From contig JBCCTF010000018.1 in NCBI GenBank assembly GCA_039198765.1, positions 1 to 34,029 of the forward strand: a DNA stretch of 34,029 nucleotides. The letters are read 5' to 3'. How positions within the stretch are numbered: the first letter of the stretch is position 1; every line of letters begins with the position of its first letter. This document shows, piece after piece, positions 8,170 through 15,395 of the stretch. Origin of the DNA: Parvularcula sp039198765. GTDB taxonomy: Bacteria > Pseudomonadota > Alphaproteobacteria > Caulobacterales > Parvularculaceae. The position numbers and the translations under genes were made by a program. The notes below the pieces were generated by a model that had not been told where the DNA came from, did no database searches, and saw only the letters and a list, made by a program, of their open reading frames with translations.

Positions 8170-8976
8170 ATGAAGAAGACCACTCTCGCTCTCGTCGCTG
8201 CCGCTGTGATGCCCGTCACGGCTCATGCTGGCGTCATTAACATCTTTGAAGCGGTCGGCGATGCGCCGTCCGATATCACCGCCACCGTGGATGAATTCCG
8301 TGATGCGCTGGGCCCAAACAATGGCAACGCGCCTGAGGCCGGGAACCGCTTTGGTCGTCGCCAGATCAACTGGGACGCGGCGCCTGATGCCGTGTCGGAT
8401 CCCAACCTGCTGCCCGGCGATTTCTTCAACGCGGACTTCGCGCCGCGTGCCCGAGGTATTGAGTTCTCCGGCGTGGGCAGCACGACCGGTTTTGAGCTTT
8501 CCGCAACGGAAGCCTCAGGGGTCCCGCCGCTGTTCGGCGCGCCTGACAAGTATCAAGCGTTCAGCCCAGAGCGTGTGTTCCGCCCGGTTGGCGGTACGGA
8601 TTTCGACATCACGTTCTACACCCCGGCCGATAACACCCAGCGCGGCACGGTTCGCGGCATGGGCATCGTTTTCACCGGCGTTGTGCCTGAAGACGATGCG
8701 GAGCTGGCGTTCTACGATGCCGACGACAACCTGCTCTTTGCACGGAGCATCATCGCTGGCGGCGACCGAAGCCTGTCGTTCCTGGACGTGATCTTCGATA
8801 GCTTTCAAGTGTCCCGCGTTCGGGTCTCTTCGGTTGGCGGCGCGCCGATCGTCATGGACGACTTCATCTTCGGTGAGCCTGTCGATGTCAGCGCTGTGCC
8901 GATCCCGGCGGCTGCGGCTCTCTTCCCGCTCGGCGCGATGGCCCTTGCCCGCCGTCGCCGCAAAGCGAAAGCCTAA
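8170..8976 (+). CDS. Secreted VPxPA-CTERM-type sorting-signal protein
   Basis: A 268-residue exported protein of unknown function. It has a clear Sec signal peptide (MKKTTLALVAAAVMPVTAHA, cleavage after AHA). The body is Asp-, Gly- and Phe-rich and probably a beta-sandwich. It ends with the tripartite tail VPIPAAAALFPLGAMALA followed by RRRRKAKA: a VPxPA motif, a hydrophobic segment and a basic cluster, as in the PEP-CTERM/VPLPA-CTERM class processed by exosortases. No exosortase gene is in this window. A short hairpin follows the stop. A second protein with the same kind of tail is encoded at 15396-15968. Confidence 0.88.
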   Translation: MKKTTLALVAAAVMPVTAHAGVINIFEAVGDAPSDITATVDEFRDALGPNNGNAPEAGNRFGRRQINWDAAPDAVSDPNLLPGDFFNADFAPRARGIEFSGVGSTTGFELSATEASGVPPLFGAPDKYQAFSPERVFRPVGGTDFDITFYTPADNTQRGTVRGMGIVFTGVVPEDDAELAFYDADDNLLFARSIIAGGDRSLSFLDVIFDSFQVSRVRVSSVGGAPIVMDDFIFGEPVDVSAVPIPAAAALFPLGAMALARRRRKAKA

Positions 8977-9007
8977 CCTGAGCAACGCGCCCCCGCTTGG
9001 GTGAGGC

Positions 9008-9031
9008 GGTGAAGCCCCACCGGGCTTCACC
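9008..9031 (+). terminator. Perfect hairpin after the VPxPA-CTERM gene
   Basis: GGTGAAGCCC and GGGCTTCACC form a perfect 10-bp GC-rich stem with loop CACC, 31 bases after the stop. There is no downstream T-tract, so it may be a terminator that depends on other factors or a transcript-stabilising 3' stem. Confidence 0.55.
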
Positions 9032-9114
9032 ACATCAGAACCTGCTTCTTCGGACGAGCTTCTCCCCCTTCAAGCTCCGGTCGAGGAAGCGGGTTCTCTT
9101 GCTTTGGGACGTCT

Positions 9115-9240
9115 GAGGTCGAGCAAGATCGACGCTTTATCGACCGAGCACGGAGTATCTTTGAACGCGAGCGCTTACCAGTCGATACTAGCACCAATGA
9201 AGTGGATTCCGTGCTACGATCCTCGCCGAGAGGATCGAAC
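9115..9240 (-). pseudogene. Remnant of a COG0523 (CobW-type) GTPase 3' end
   Basis: Read on the minus strand this stretch resembles the last part of the intact COG0523 gene at 10039-11265. One frame gives FIGASIDW then a stop then ALAFKDTPCSVD, against FIGADIDWPALQARLDAALVPEDAPYSVE cut by an exact 24-base deletion. After a frameshift the upstream part reads DPLGEDRSTE against EPFGDRRQE. At nucleotide level bases 9141-9202 match 10101-10186 at about 46 of 62 aligned positions, with the 24-base gap. A nonsense codon, a deletion and a frameshift mean it is no longer coding. It directly abuts the start of the next plus-strand gene. Best explanation: an eroded paralogue or a partial duplication. 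Confidence 0.65.
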
Positions 9241-9975
9241 ATGCTGCTGCGCCGGATCATAGGTCACATGGAAACCCAGAACTGGACGGCGGTGGCCCTC
9301 GACTTTGCCATCGTGGTGTTCGGTGTCTTTTTCGGCCTCCAAGTCTCCAGCTGGAACAATGCCCGGGCCGACCGGGAGATCGAGCAGTACTACGTCGAAC
9401 GGCTCACGGAAGACGTACGGTCGTCGATGGCCTTCAACGCTTACATGGACGACGTTCTAGCCCGCAGGATCGGCGAAGCGCTTGCGGTGCGCGACGGGCT
9501 GGACACCTGCGGCCCGCTGGAGCCCGGGCTGTTTGGAAACGTTGCCTACAATTTGGGCAAGAACGCCGCCCCGCGACTGTCACGGGGCGTTTATACGGAG
9601 ATGGTCAGCACGGGCCGGCAAGGGCTCATCCGTTCCGATGCAGTCCGTGAGGCGCTGGCCGATGCCTACGAGTATGTTGAGCTTCAAGCAAAGCTGTTCG
9701 ATTTGATGGGGCTTGATGAGTTACCATCCCGGCAAATGATGTCGCGCCGGGTGGTCCTCCGCGTCGATGCTCCGTTCCCGTACGATACGCGTCACCCGGA
9801 GGAGGCTTTCCGCTACGACTACGAAGCACTGTGCAGGGATGAGGAGTTCAAGAACGCCTTCGATCTTCTGATGACCGCGAGCTTCGAAGCTGACGCTCGA
9901 TATGACCGCGTACACGAACGCCTTCAGGCTCTTCTCGATAGCCTTACGGAATACGGCGAAACGCTCAAACGCTAA
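9241..9975 (+). CDS. One-TM membrane protein, DUF6090-like
   Basis: 244 residues from ATG 9241, preceded by AGAGGA; an ATG at 9202 would add 13 residues encoded by the decayed GTPase remnant and is less likely. The N-terminus (MLLRRIIGHMETQNWTAVAL) leads into a single membrane helix (FAIVVFGVFFGLQVSSWNN, about residues 21-40). A largely helical soluble region follows, with YYVERLTEDVRSS directly after the membrane. This layout, a short basic N-terminus and a helix ending in QxSxWNN, is that of an uncharacterised family common in marine Alphaproteobacteria; the family name is from memory. Function unknown. The soluble part has Cys near residues 80 and 199 but no catalytic motif that I recognise. 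Confidence 0.8.
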   Translation: MLLRRIIGHMETQNWTAVALDFAIVVFGVFFGLQVSSWNNARADREIEQYYVERLTEDVRSSMAFNAYMDDVLARRIGEALAVRDGLDTCGPLEPGLFGNVAYNLGKNAAPRLSRGVYTEMVSTGRQGLIRSDAVREALADAYEYVELQAKLFDLMGLDELPSRQMMSRRVVLRVDAPFPYDTRHPEEAFRYDYEALCRDEEFKNAFDLLMTASFEADARYDRVHERLQALLDSLTEYGETLKR

Positions 9976-9989
9976 CGCCTATCCAAGAG

Positions 9990-10028
9990 CTTGGCAGGCG
10001 GGCGCTCGTATCTCACCCGCATGCCAAG
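9990..10028. terminator. Stem-loop between convergent genes
   Basis: CTTGGCA-G-GCGGG pairs with CCCGC-A-TGCCAAG (7 bp, one G/A mismatch, 5 bp; 13-base loop). It fills the 63-base gap between the one-TM membrane protein gene and the COG0523 gene, so it could terminate both. Confidence 0.5.
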
Positions 10029-10038
10029 GCCAGGTTGC

Positions 10039-11265
10039 CTACATCTCTGGCTGGGTCATGCGCCATTCGGGGAAGGGGTCGGGCAAGGTGGGGACGTTTT
10101 CGACTGAGTACGGAGCATCTTCTGGGACCAGCGCAGCGTCGAGGCGGGCTTGGAGGGCTGGCCAGTCGATGTCGGCACCAATGAAGACGATCTCTTGGCG
10201 ACGGTCCCCGAACGGTTCGACCCAATGGTCTTTGATGTAGAGGTCGATGTGCTCACCAACCGGCCATTGCTCGCGCGGGACGCTGGCCCACCACGTGCCT
10301 AGCGGCGTCACGCTCGTCAGAGCGCCGGCGAGGGAGAATTCGACCACCCACTTCGGACGGGTTGCCACCCAGAAATGGCCTTTCGCGCGGATGACGCCGG
10401 GCAGCGCACCGTTGAGCAGTTTGTGGATGGCCTCAGGCTCGAACGGACGGCGGGAACGATAAACGTAGGAGGTGACGCCATATTCCTCCGTCTCCGGAGT
10501 ATGGTCGGCAAAGCCGTAAAGCTCCTTCGCCCACATAGGATGCTGATGCGCTTTCTCGAAATCAAAGAGGCCCGTGTCGAGAATTGAGTCGGATGGGACG
10601 TCGGAATAGTTGGACTCGATGATCTGCACGTCGGAGTTCAAGCTGCGGATGATTTTGCGGGCCGCATCGACTTGCGCTGGCGTGGCGTCGTCCACTTTGT
10701 TCAGGATTACCACGTCGGCGAACTCGATTTGATCCGTGAGCAGATGAACGAGGGTGCGCTCGTCCTCATCACCCATCACTTCGCCGCGGTCGCGGAGGAA
10801 GTCGTGGCTTGAATAATCCTTGAGGAGGTTCACAGCGTCAACGACGGTCACCATCGTGTCGATCCGCGCGACATCAGAGAGGCTGTCCCCTTCCTCCGTG
10901 CGGAAATCAAACGTTGCGGCAACGGGGAGGGGCTCGGAGATGCCTGTGGATTCGATCAAGAGATAATCAAATCGGCCCTCCGCAGCGAGGCGTCGAACTT
11001 CGTCCAGCAGGTCATCGCGCAGGGTGCAGCAGATGCAGCCGTTGGACATCTCGACCAGGGTCTCATCGGTGCGGCTCAGCTCAGAACCTGCGCGCACGAG
11101 GTCAGCGTCGATGTTCACTTCTGACATGTCGTTGACAATCACCGCGACCTTGCGCCCTTCGCGATTGTTGAGGACGCGGTTCAGAAGCGTGGTTTTGCCA
11201 GCGCCGAGAAATCCAGACAGGACGGTGACAGGAAGCCGATGATCGGCTTGAGCGAGTTGAGCCAT
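10039..11265 (-). CDS. COG0523 (CobW/ZigA-like) metal GTPase
   Basis: G3E-family P-loop GTPase, 408 residues. The start is ATG 11265 with GGAG upstream, giving MAQLAQADHRLPVTVLSGFL. The Walker A is GFLGAGKTTLL, the metal-binding CxCC motif is GCICCTLRDDL, the nucleotide-specificity motif is LNKVD, and the C-terminal CobW_C domain is present (ALPGVIRAKGHFWVATRP). Members of the ZigA/ZNG1/YeiR branch help deliver zinc to client enzymes when zinc is scarce. This branch is supported here by the divergent zur gene only 103 bases away and by a palindrome between them. A decayed copy of its 3' end lies about 0.8 kb downstream. A cobalamin role is less likely, because no cobalamin genes are nearby. 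Confidence 0.93.
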   Translation of the reverse strand: MAQLAQADHRLPVTVLSGFLGAGKTTLLNRVLNNREGRKVAVIVNDMSEVNIDADLVRAGSELSRTDETLVEMSNGCICCTLRDDLLDEVRRLAAEGRFDYLLIESTGISEPLPVAATFDFRTEEGDSLSDVARIDTMVTVVDAVNLLKDYSSHDFLRDRGEVMGDEDERTLVHLLTDQIEFADVVILNKVDDATPAQVDAARKIIRSLNSDVQIIESNYSDVPSDSILDTGLFDFEKAHQHPMWAKELYGFADHTPETEEYGVTSYVYRSRRPFEPEAIHKLLNGALPGVIRAKGHFWVATRPKWVVEFSLAGALTSVTPLGTWWASVPREQWPVGEHIDLYIKDHWVEPFGDRRQEIVFIGADIDWPALQARLDAALVPEDAPYSVENVPTLPDPFPEWRMTQPEM

Positions 11266-11333
11266 GGGGATCTCCGTTGGTGGCGGGTCGATCGATGTTG
11301 TTGCGCTCTTCGCTAGGGCCTTGTAGGCTGTCT

Positions 11334-11348
11334 TGCAACAATATTGCA
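11334..11348. promoter_or_regulatory. Palindromic putative Zur operator
   Basis: TGCAACAATATTGCA is an imperfect palindrome (12 of 15 positions symmetric). It sits between the divergent COG0523 and zur genes, 20 bases upstream of the zur ATG. Fur-family regulators bind AT-rich palindromes of this kind. The location fits autoregulation plus repression of the GTPase gene, but the assignment is inferred. Confidence 0.5.
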
Positions 11349-11368
11349 CTCAAGACTCTGTGGTATTC

Positions 11369-11839
11369 ATGGCTGACTCAATCAAACGCGCGGACAAACC
11401 GCGAGAAGCGCTCGAAGAAGCGATTGCCGTGTGTCGGTCCCGCGGGGGGAAGATCACGCCACTGCGAGAGGGGGTGCTGAAGGCGCTCTGGGCAGCGGAG
11501 CGACCGATGGGGGCCTATGACCTCAAGGCGAAGATGTCGGAAGCTCTTGGCCGAGCGATCTCGGCCACGAGCATCTACCGCACCCTCGATTTTTTGTGTG
11601 AGCAAGGTGTGGCCGCACGCATCGAAAGCCGGAACGCCTACGTTCCATGTGCGCATCCGAGCGAGAGCCACGCCTGCGTGATGTTCGTTTGTGACGCATG
11701 CGGACTATCGTCTGAAATTGAGAACAAGAAGCTCGAGCGTTTGTTGGCCGCAGACGCTGAAGAGCTCGGCTTTTCCATCAACCACCGTGTCGTTGAACTG
11801 TCAGGGTGCTGCGCAGACTGTCACGTTCCGGCAGACTGA
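11369..11839 (+). CDS. zur: Fur-family zinc uptake regulator Zur
   Basis: 156 residues from ATG 11369 (MADSIKRADK). The winged-helix part contains GGKITPLREGVLKAL, GAYDLKAKM and SIYRTLDFLCEQGVAARIES, closely resembling Zur rather than Fur, PerR or Irr. The dimerisation part carries the structural zinc site with the pairs CDACG and CCADC, and SHACVMFVCD matches the Zur metal region. It represses high-affinity zinc acquisition when zinc is sufficient. The upstream in-frame ATG at 11333 would place the palindrome inside the coding region, so the later start is preferred. It is divergent from COG0523 and upstream of a flavoprotein-transporter pair. Confidence 0.92.
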   Translation: MADSIKRADKPREALEEAIAVCRSRGGKITPLREGVLKALWAAERPMGAYDLKAKMSEALGRAISATSIYRTLDFLCEQGVAARIESRNAYVPCAHPSESHACVMFVCDACGLSSEIENKKLERLLAADAEELGFSINHRVVELSGCCADCHVPAD

Positions 11840-11930
11840 CGAGGTCCCTCGGGCGGGGCTGCAGCATACTGTCATCTGCTAATCAATTGGCTCCAGTTTC
11901 ATGGAGGCATGTTCGTTGAGAATTGGTGCT

Positions 11931-12998
11931 ATGAAAATTCATCCGGTCGTTATCGTCGGTGCAGGTCCAGCGGGGATTGGAATTGCTGCGTTGCTGTTTC
12001 GCTGCGGCATCCCGACCATCATTCTTGAGCGGGGGCGGGTGGGGGAAAGCCTCCTGCGTTGGCCTAAAGAAACGCGATTCATCTCGCCGTCATTCACTGG
12101 GAACTTCTTCGGCGCTATTGATTTGAACGCGATCACGCCGGGATCGTCTCCCGCTTTTGGTCTGCAGACGGAGCATCCTACGGGGCGTCAGTATACGAAG
12201 TACCTCCAAGATGTTGTCGATGTCTATGAGCTAAAGGTCGACGAAGGCGTCGAGGTGCTCGACGTTGATGTGCAGAGCGATAAGACCATCGTCCTGACCA
12301 CCAACGAGGGCGAGCTTCGTTGCCGGGTTCTCATCTGGGCGGGCGGCGAGTTCCAGTATCCCAAATCGAACCCGAACATGGTCCGGGTTGGCGAGGCCTA
12401 CAAAGATATGCCCAAGGGCCACCACGTGATCATCGGCGGTTCCGAAAGCGGTATGGAGGCGGCCTACAATCTGGTGAAGGCGGGATCGACGGTGACCGTT
12501 GTGGATCCAGCTTCTCCGTGGACGGAGCGTGTGAGTGACTCCAGCTACGGCCTCAGCCCATTCACGTTTTCCCGTGTCCGTGCGCTCCAAAAGAGCGGCA
12601 AGGCCGAGTTCATCGACGAGGTGGCGGAGCATATCAGCGAGACGGAGGTGCAGACCCTCAACCACACGATCAAGCTCGATTATCCAGCCATCGACGCAAC
12701 GGGCTTCGATACCGAACAAAGCCTTGCCGGCAAACTGTTCGACTTCCCCAAGGGGTATGCGGAGCTCAACGAGTTTGACGAGAGCACGAAGCACAAGAAC
12801 GTCTTCCTCGTCGGCCCTAACGTGCAACATGACAAAGCGATTTTCTGCTTCATCTACAAATATCGCCAGCGGTTCGCGGTGATCGTGCGCGAGATTCTCC
12901 GGCGTTGGGGCGAGGAGAGCCCCGTCATTGCGGAGTACGCAGAGCGCGGCTTCCTCCTTGATGATCTGAGCTGCTGCGACGGAGAATGCGTGTGCTGA
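11931..12998 (+). CDS. FAD/NAD(P) flavoprotein (CzcO/ArsO-like), Cys-rich tail
   Basis: Two-dinucleotide-binding-domain flavoprotein of the COG2072 flavin-monooxygenase group. The FAD motif VVIVGAGPAGIGIAALL is at the N-terminus and a second glycine motif HVIIGGSESGMEAAYNLVKAG lies mid-protein; LIWAGGEFQYP and the late VFLVGPNVQHD complete the fold. The last residues are SCCDGECVC, four Cys in eight positions, which is unusual and suggests metal binding or redox chemistry. The start is uncertain: ATG 11931 places the FAD motif at the usual distance, but an in-frame ATG at 11901 is possible and neither has a strong ribosome-binding site. Its end overlaps the start of an ACR3-like transporter. 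Related flavoproteins accompany metal or metalloid transporters (CzcO, ArsO); the substrate here is unknown. Confidence 0.85.
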   Translation: MKIHPVVIVGAGPAGIGIAALLFRCGIPTIILERGRVGESLLRWPKETRFISPSFTGNFFGAIDLNAITPGSSPAFGLQTEHPTGRQYTKYLQDVVDVYELKVDEGVEVLDVDVQSDKTIVLTTNEGELRCRVLIWAGGEFQYPKSNPNMVRVGEAYKDMPKGHHVIIGGSESGMEAAYNLVKAGSTVTVVDPASPWTERVSDSSYGLSPFTFSRVRALQKSGKAEFIDEVAEHISETEVQTLNHTIKLDYPAIDATGFDTEQSLAGKLFDFPKGYAELNEFDESTKHKNVFLVGPNVQHDKAIFCFIYKYRQRFAVIVREILRRWGEESPVIAEYAERGFLLDDLSCCDGECVC

Positions 12999-14020
12999 CC
13001 AAGAGTATTCAGTCTGCTGCAGAGTTCATGGGTCAGAAGGGGACGGCTCTCGCGCTGATCTCCGCGCTCGTGATCGGATCGGCTTTAGGGATGCTGTTTC
13101 CGTCTTTTGGGGAGAGCGTTTCGGGCCAGATCGATTTTACGATCCTCTTGCTCGTCTTCTGCTTGCTCTTCGACGTCCGCCTTCAGGATATTGCTGCCAG
13201 CATCACCAGGCCGGTGTTCATCCTCGTGGCCCTGGCGGCGAACTTCGTGATTGTCCCGGCGATCGGCTTTGCGATTTCTTCGACGTTCCTGTCGGCCCAT
13301 CCGTTGTTCTTCATCGGTCTCACCATCTACTTCATGGCGCCGTGTACGGATTGGTTCTTGGGCTTCACGCGACTGGCCAAGGGCAACACATCGTTGGGGG
13401 CGACCCTGCTGCCTATCAACATGATCGTGCAGCTTTTGCTCTACCCGTTCTATCTCCAGCTCTTTGGGATCCAGGGATCCGTCGCTGTCTCACAGAATGT
13501 GTTTGAGGTGCTTTGGCAGTGGTTCTTGGTCCCGCTGGCCCTTGCCTTGGCAGCTCGATTCGTCGCGGATCGTTTCTTGAGCGAAGCGCGCTCCGCTTTG
13601 GTGCAGGATGTCGTTTCTCTCGCCGTGCCGTTCCTCCTCGCGCTGCTTGTGGGACAGATTGCGGCGGCTAATATTACGACGCTTGCGGACAATCTTGCAG
13701 TCTTCCCGCTGATGTTTGCAGGGATCGTTATGTTCTTTGCGGCGAACTTCTTGCTCAGCGAGGTGCTCTCGCGCGTCTTCAGGTTCTCCTACGAAGACCA
13801 CGTGCTTCTGACCATGACGACCGCGGCGCGCAATGCGCCCCTCATGCTGGCCATCACCATGGCGGTGATCCCTGGCCAGCCGGTGATCTATGCTGCGATT
13901 ATCATCGGCATGCTGATTGAATTACCACACCTGATCCTCCTCAAGACGGTTCTCCTTCGTCGACAAAAGAGCGAGGATCGGGCCGATGTCGCGTATTCCG
14001 AGGAACCCATACCGAGCTAA
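12986..14020 (+). CDS. ACR3/BASS-superfamily transporter
   Basis: 344-residue polytopic membrane protein with about ten hydrophobic helices. It keeps two marks of the ACR3 arsenite exporters: the Cys of MAPCTDW in the fourth helix region and the Glu of IIGMLIELPHLILL in the ninth. TTAARNAPLMLAITMAV matches the corresponding discontinuous helix. It could export a metalloid or metal thiolate, or another organic anion as in the bile acid:sodium symporter branch; the window has no arsR or arsC to support arsenic. ATG 12986 lies inside the 3' end of the flavoprotein gene (13-base overlap), so the two are co-translated; GTG 12992 has better spacing to GGAG and may be the true start. Confidence 0.88.
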   Translation: MRVLTKSIQSAAEFMGQKGTALALISALVIGSALGMLFPSFGESVSGQIDFTILLLVFCLLFDVRLQDIAASITRPVFILVALAANFVIVPAIGFAISSTFLSAHPLFFIGLTIYFMAPCTDWFLGFTRLAKGNTSLGATLLPINMIVQLLLYPFYLQLFGIQGSVAVSQNVFEVLWQWFLVPLALALAARFVADRFLSEARSALVQDVVSLAVPFLLALLVGQIAAANITTLADNLAVFPLMFAGIVMFFAANFLLSEVLSRVFRFSYEDHVLLTMTTAARNAPLMLAITMAVIPGQPVIYAAIIIGMLIELPHLILLKTVLLRRQKSEDRADVAYSEEPIPS

Positions 14021-14066
14021 AGCGGTACATTGTGTTTGAGCAGCGTGCCTAAGGCCAGTAGCATCT

Positions 14067-14085
14067 CGTTCGGGACGACCGAACG
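14067..14085 (+). promoter_or_regulatory. Perfect hairpin upstream of amine oxidase gene
   Basis: CGTTCGG and CCGAACG form a perfect 7-bp stem with loop GACGA. It ends at 14085, next to the likely ribosome-binding bases GGAGAG (14085-14090). It could be a weak terminator of the transporter transcript or affect translation of the next gene. Confidence 0.35.
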
Positions 14086-14096
14086 GAGAGCTAGGG

Positions 14097-15308
14097 ATGA
14101 TGGAACGGCGAGACCTGATGAAGTCGGCTGGTGCTGCGTTGGCGGCTGCCATGCTTCCTCTGCCGGTGCAGGCACAATCTGCGCTGAAGCCTACCGGATA
14201 TCTGCGGACGAATTGGAGTCGCGACCCGTTTGCCTACGGATCGTATTCCTACACCGCGAAGGGGTCGAGTATGCGAGACCGGCGAAGGCTGGCTGCACCG
14301 ATCGATGATACCCTGTTTTTCGCCGGTGAAGCGTGCCACCCCAAGTACAATTCCACAGTGCACGCTGCCTACGAGAGTGGGATCATGGCAGCGGAGAAGC
14401 TGCTGAAAACAGACAAGCAAGAGATAGCTGTCGTGGGTGCTGGGATCAGTGGTCTTGCCGCTGCCCATGCCCTCGCCATGGCAGGCCGGTTGGTGACCGT
14501 TTATGAGGCTAGGGACCGCATCGGTGGACGGGTCTGGACGAACGATGCCCTCGGAACGCCGCTCGATCTTGGCGCAAGCTGGATCCATGGCACGAAGAAC
14601 AATCCGCTTACGGATTTAGCCGATAGCCAAGGCGTTGAGCGCGCTGTGACTGATGAGTCCTCCGTGGTCCGGAGCGGAACCGGTCAGAAGCTTCGCAGCT
14701 CCCCATCGTGGATGGACGATATCGGCATTCAACTGTCAGCGGGCACCGAATGGTCCAACCTCAGCCTGCGCGCCTATCTCTTCCAGTCCGACTACGGTGG
14801 GGATGAGGTGATCTTCCCTGGCGGGTATGCACAGATCTTCCCCGCGCTGGAGGCTGACTACTCCGTAAAGCTGGGCCATGAGTTAACTGCTGTGGTGGTC
14901 GACGGCGGCGGCGTTGCGCTGACCTTTGGGGATATCAGCGCGCGGTGCGATGCTGCTGTGCTGACCCTACCCCTCGGTGTACTGAAGGAAGGTCAGCTGT
15001 CGTTCGAACCGCCTTTGCCTGAAAGCAAAACAAAAGCGATTGCTCGCCTGCAAATGGGCGTTCTCGATAAGCTCTACCTCAAGTTTGACGAGGTTTTTTG
15101 GGACTCTGAGCCCAGTTGGTTGGAGTTCCCGGAGACCGGCTTGCCGCGTGGCCAGTTCAACCAGTGGATGAACATCTACAGATACACCGGCGAGCCGATA
15201 CTGGTGGCGTTTAATGGCGCAACGCCCGCTCGTGATTTGGCGGCACTGACCGACGACGAGTTGGTGGCTCGAGGCCTCAGCGTGCTTCAGAGTGCCTATC
15301 CGCGGTAG
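14097..15308 (+). CDS. Tat-exported flavin amine oxidase, circularly permuted order
   Basis: 403 residues. Residues 1-27 form a twin-arginine signal (ERRDLMKSAGAAL... VQAQ), placing the enzyme in the periplasm. Residues 32-103 are the segment that normally closes this family: TGYLRTNWSRDPFAYGSYSY and then LFFAGEACHPKYNSTVHAAY with ESGIMAAEKLL. Only then, at residues 110-130, comes the usual N-terminal FAD motif AVVGAGISGLAAAHALAMAG, with VYEARDRIGGRVWT and LDLGASWIHG. The protein ends at VLQSAYPR, exactly where the missing C-terminal part would join. About 50-60 residues of the helical substrate domain also seem absent around residues 195-210. Order and length are seen; an active oxidase is inferred. 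Confidence 0.85.
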   Translation: MMERRDLMKSAGAALAAAMLPLPVQAQSALKPTGYLRTNWSRDPFAYGSYSYTAKGSSMRDRRRLAAPIDDTLFFAGEACHPKYNSTVHAAYESGIMAAEKLLKTDKQEIAVVGAGISGLAAAHALAMAGRLVTVYEARDRIGGRVWTNDALGTPLDLGASWIHGTKNNPLTDLADSQGVERAVTDESSVVRSGTGQKLRSSPSWMDDIGIQLSAGTEWSNLSLRAYLFQSDYGGDEVIFPGGYAQIFPALEADYSVKLGHELTAVVVDGGGVALTFGDISARCDAAVLTLPLGVLKEGQLSFEPPLPESKTKAIARLQMGVLDKLYLKFDEVFWDSEPSWLEFPETGLPRGQFNQWMNIYRYTGEPILVAFNGATPARDLAALTDDELVARGLSVLQSAYPR

Positions 15309-15340
15309 CGGCTATCTCGCCCAAAGCATGCAGTGTGCTG

Positions 15341-15379
15341 AAAAAAAAGGGCGACGACCGAAGTCATCGCCCTTGTTTC
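15341..15379. terminator. Bidirectional rho-independent terminator
   Basis: GGGCGACGAC and GTCATCGCCC form a stem with nine of ten pairs and the loop CGAA. On the plus strand eight A residues precede it and TTGTTTC follows; on the minus strand the stem is followed by eight T. It terminates the minus-strand VPxPA-CTERM gene strongly and perhaps the amine oxidase gene too. Confidence 0.85.
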
Positions 15380-15395
15380 ATTCGTGTGCTGACGT

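Noticed and set aside
9027..9260. 77-codon minus-strand open frame taken as a gene
   Set aside because: Only its first part matches the COG0523 family and the rest is in the wrong frame; the region is better explained as a decayed gene copy.
15308..15340. GYLA reading just after the amine oxidase stop as a surviving coding extension
   Set aside because: Only seven of eight bases match the older junction and the frame is broken; mentioned only as weak support for the duplication idea.
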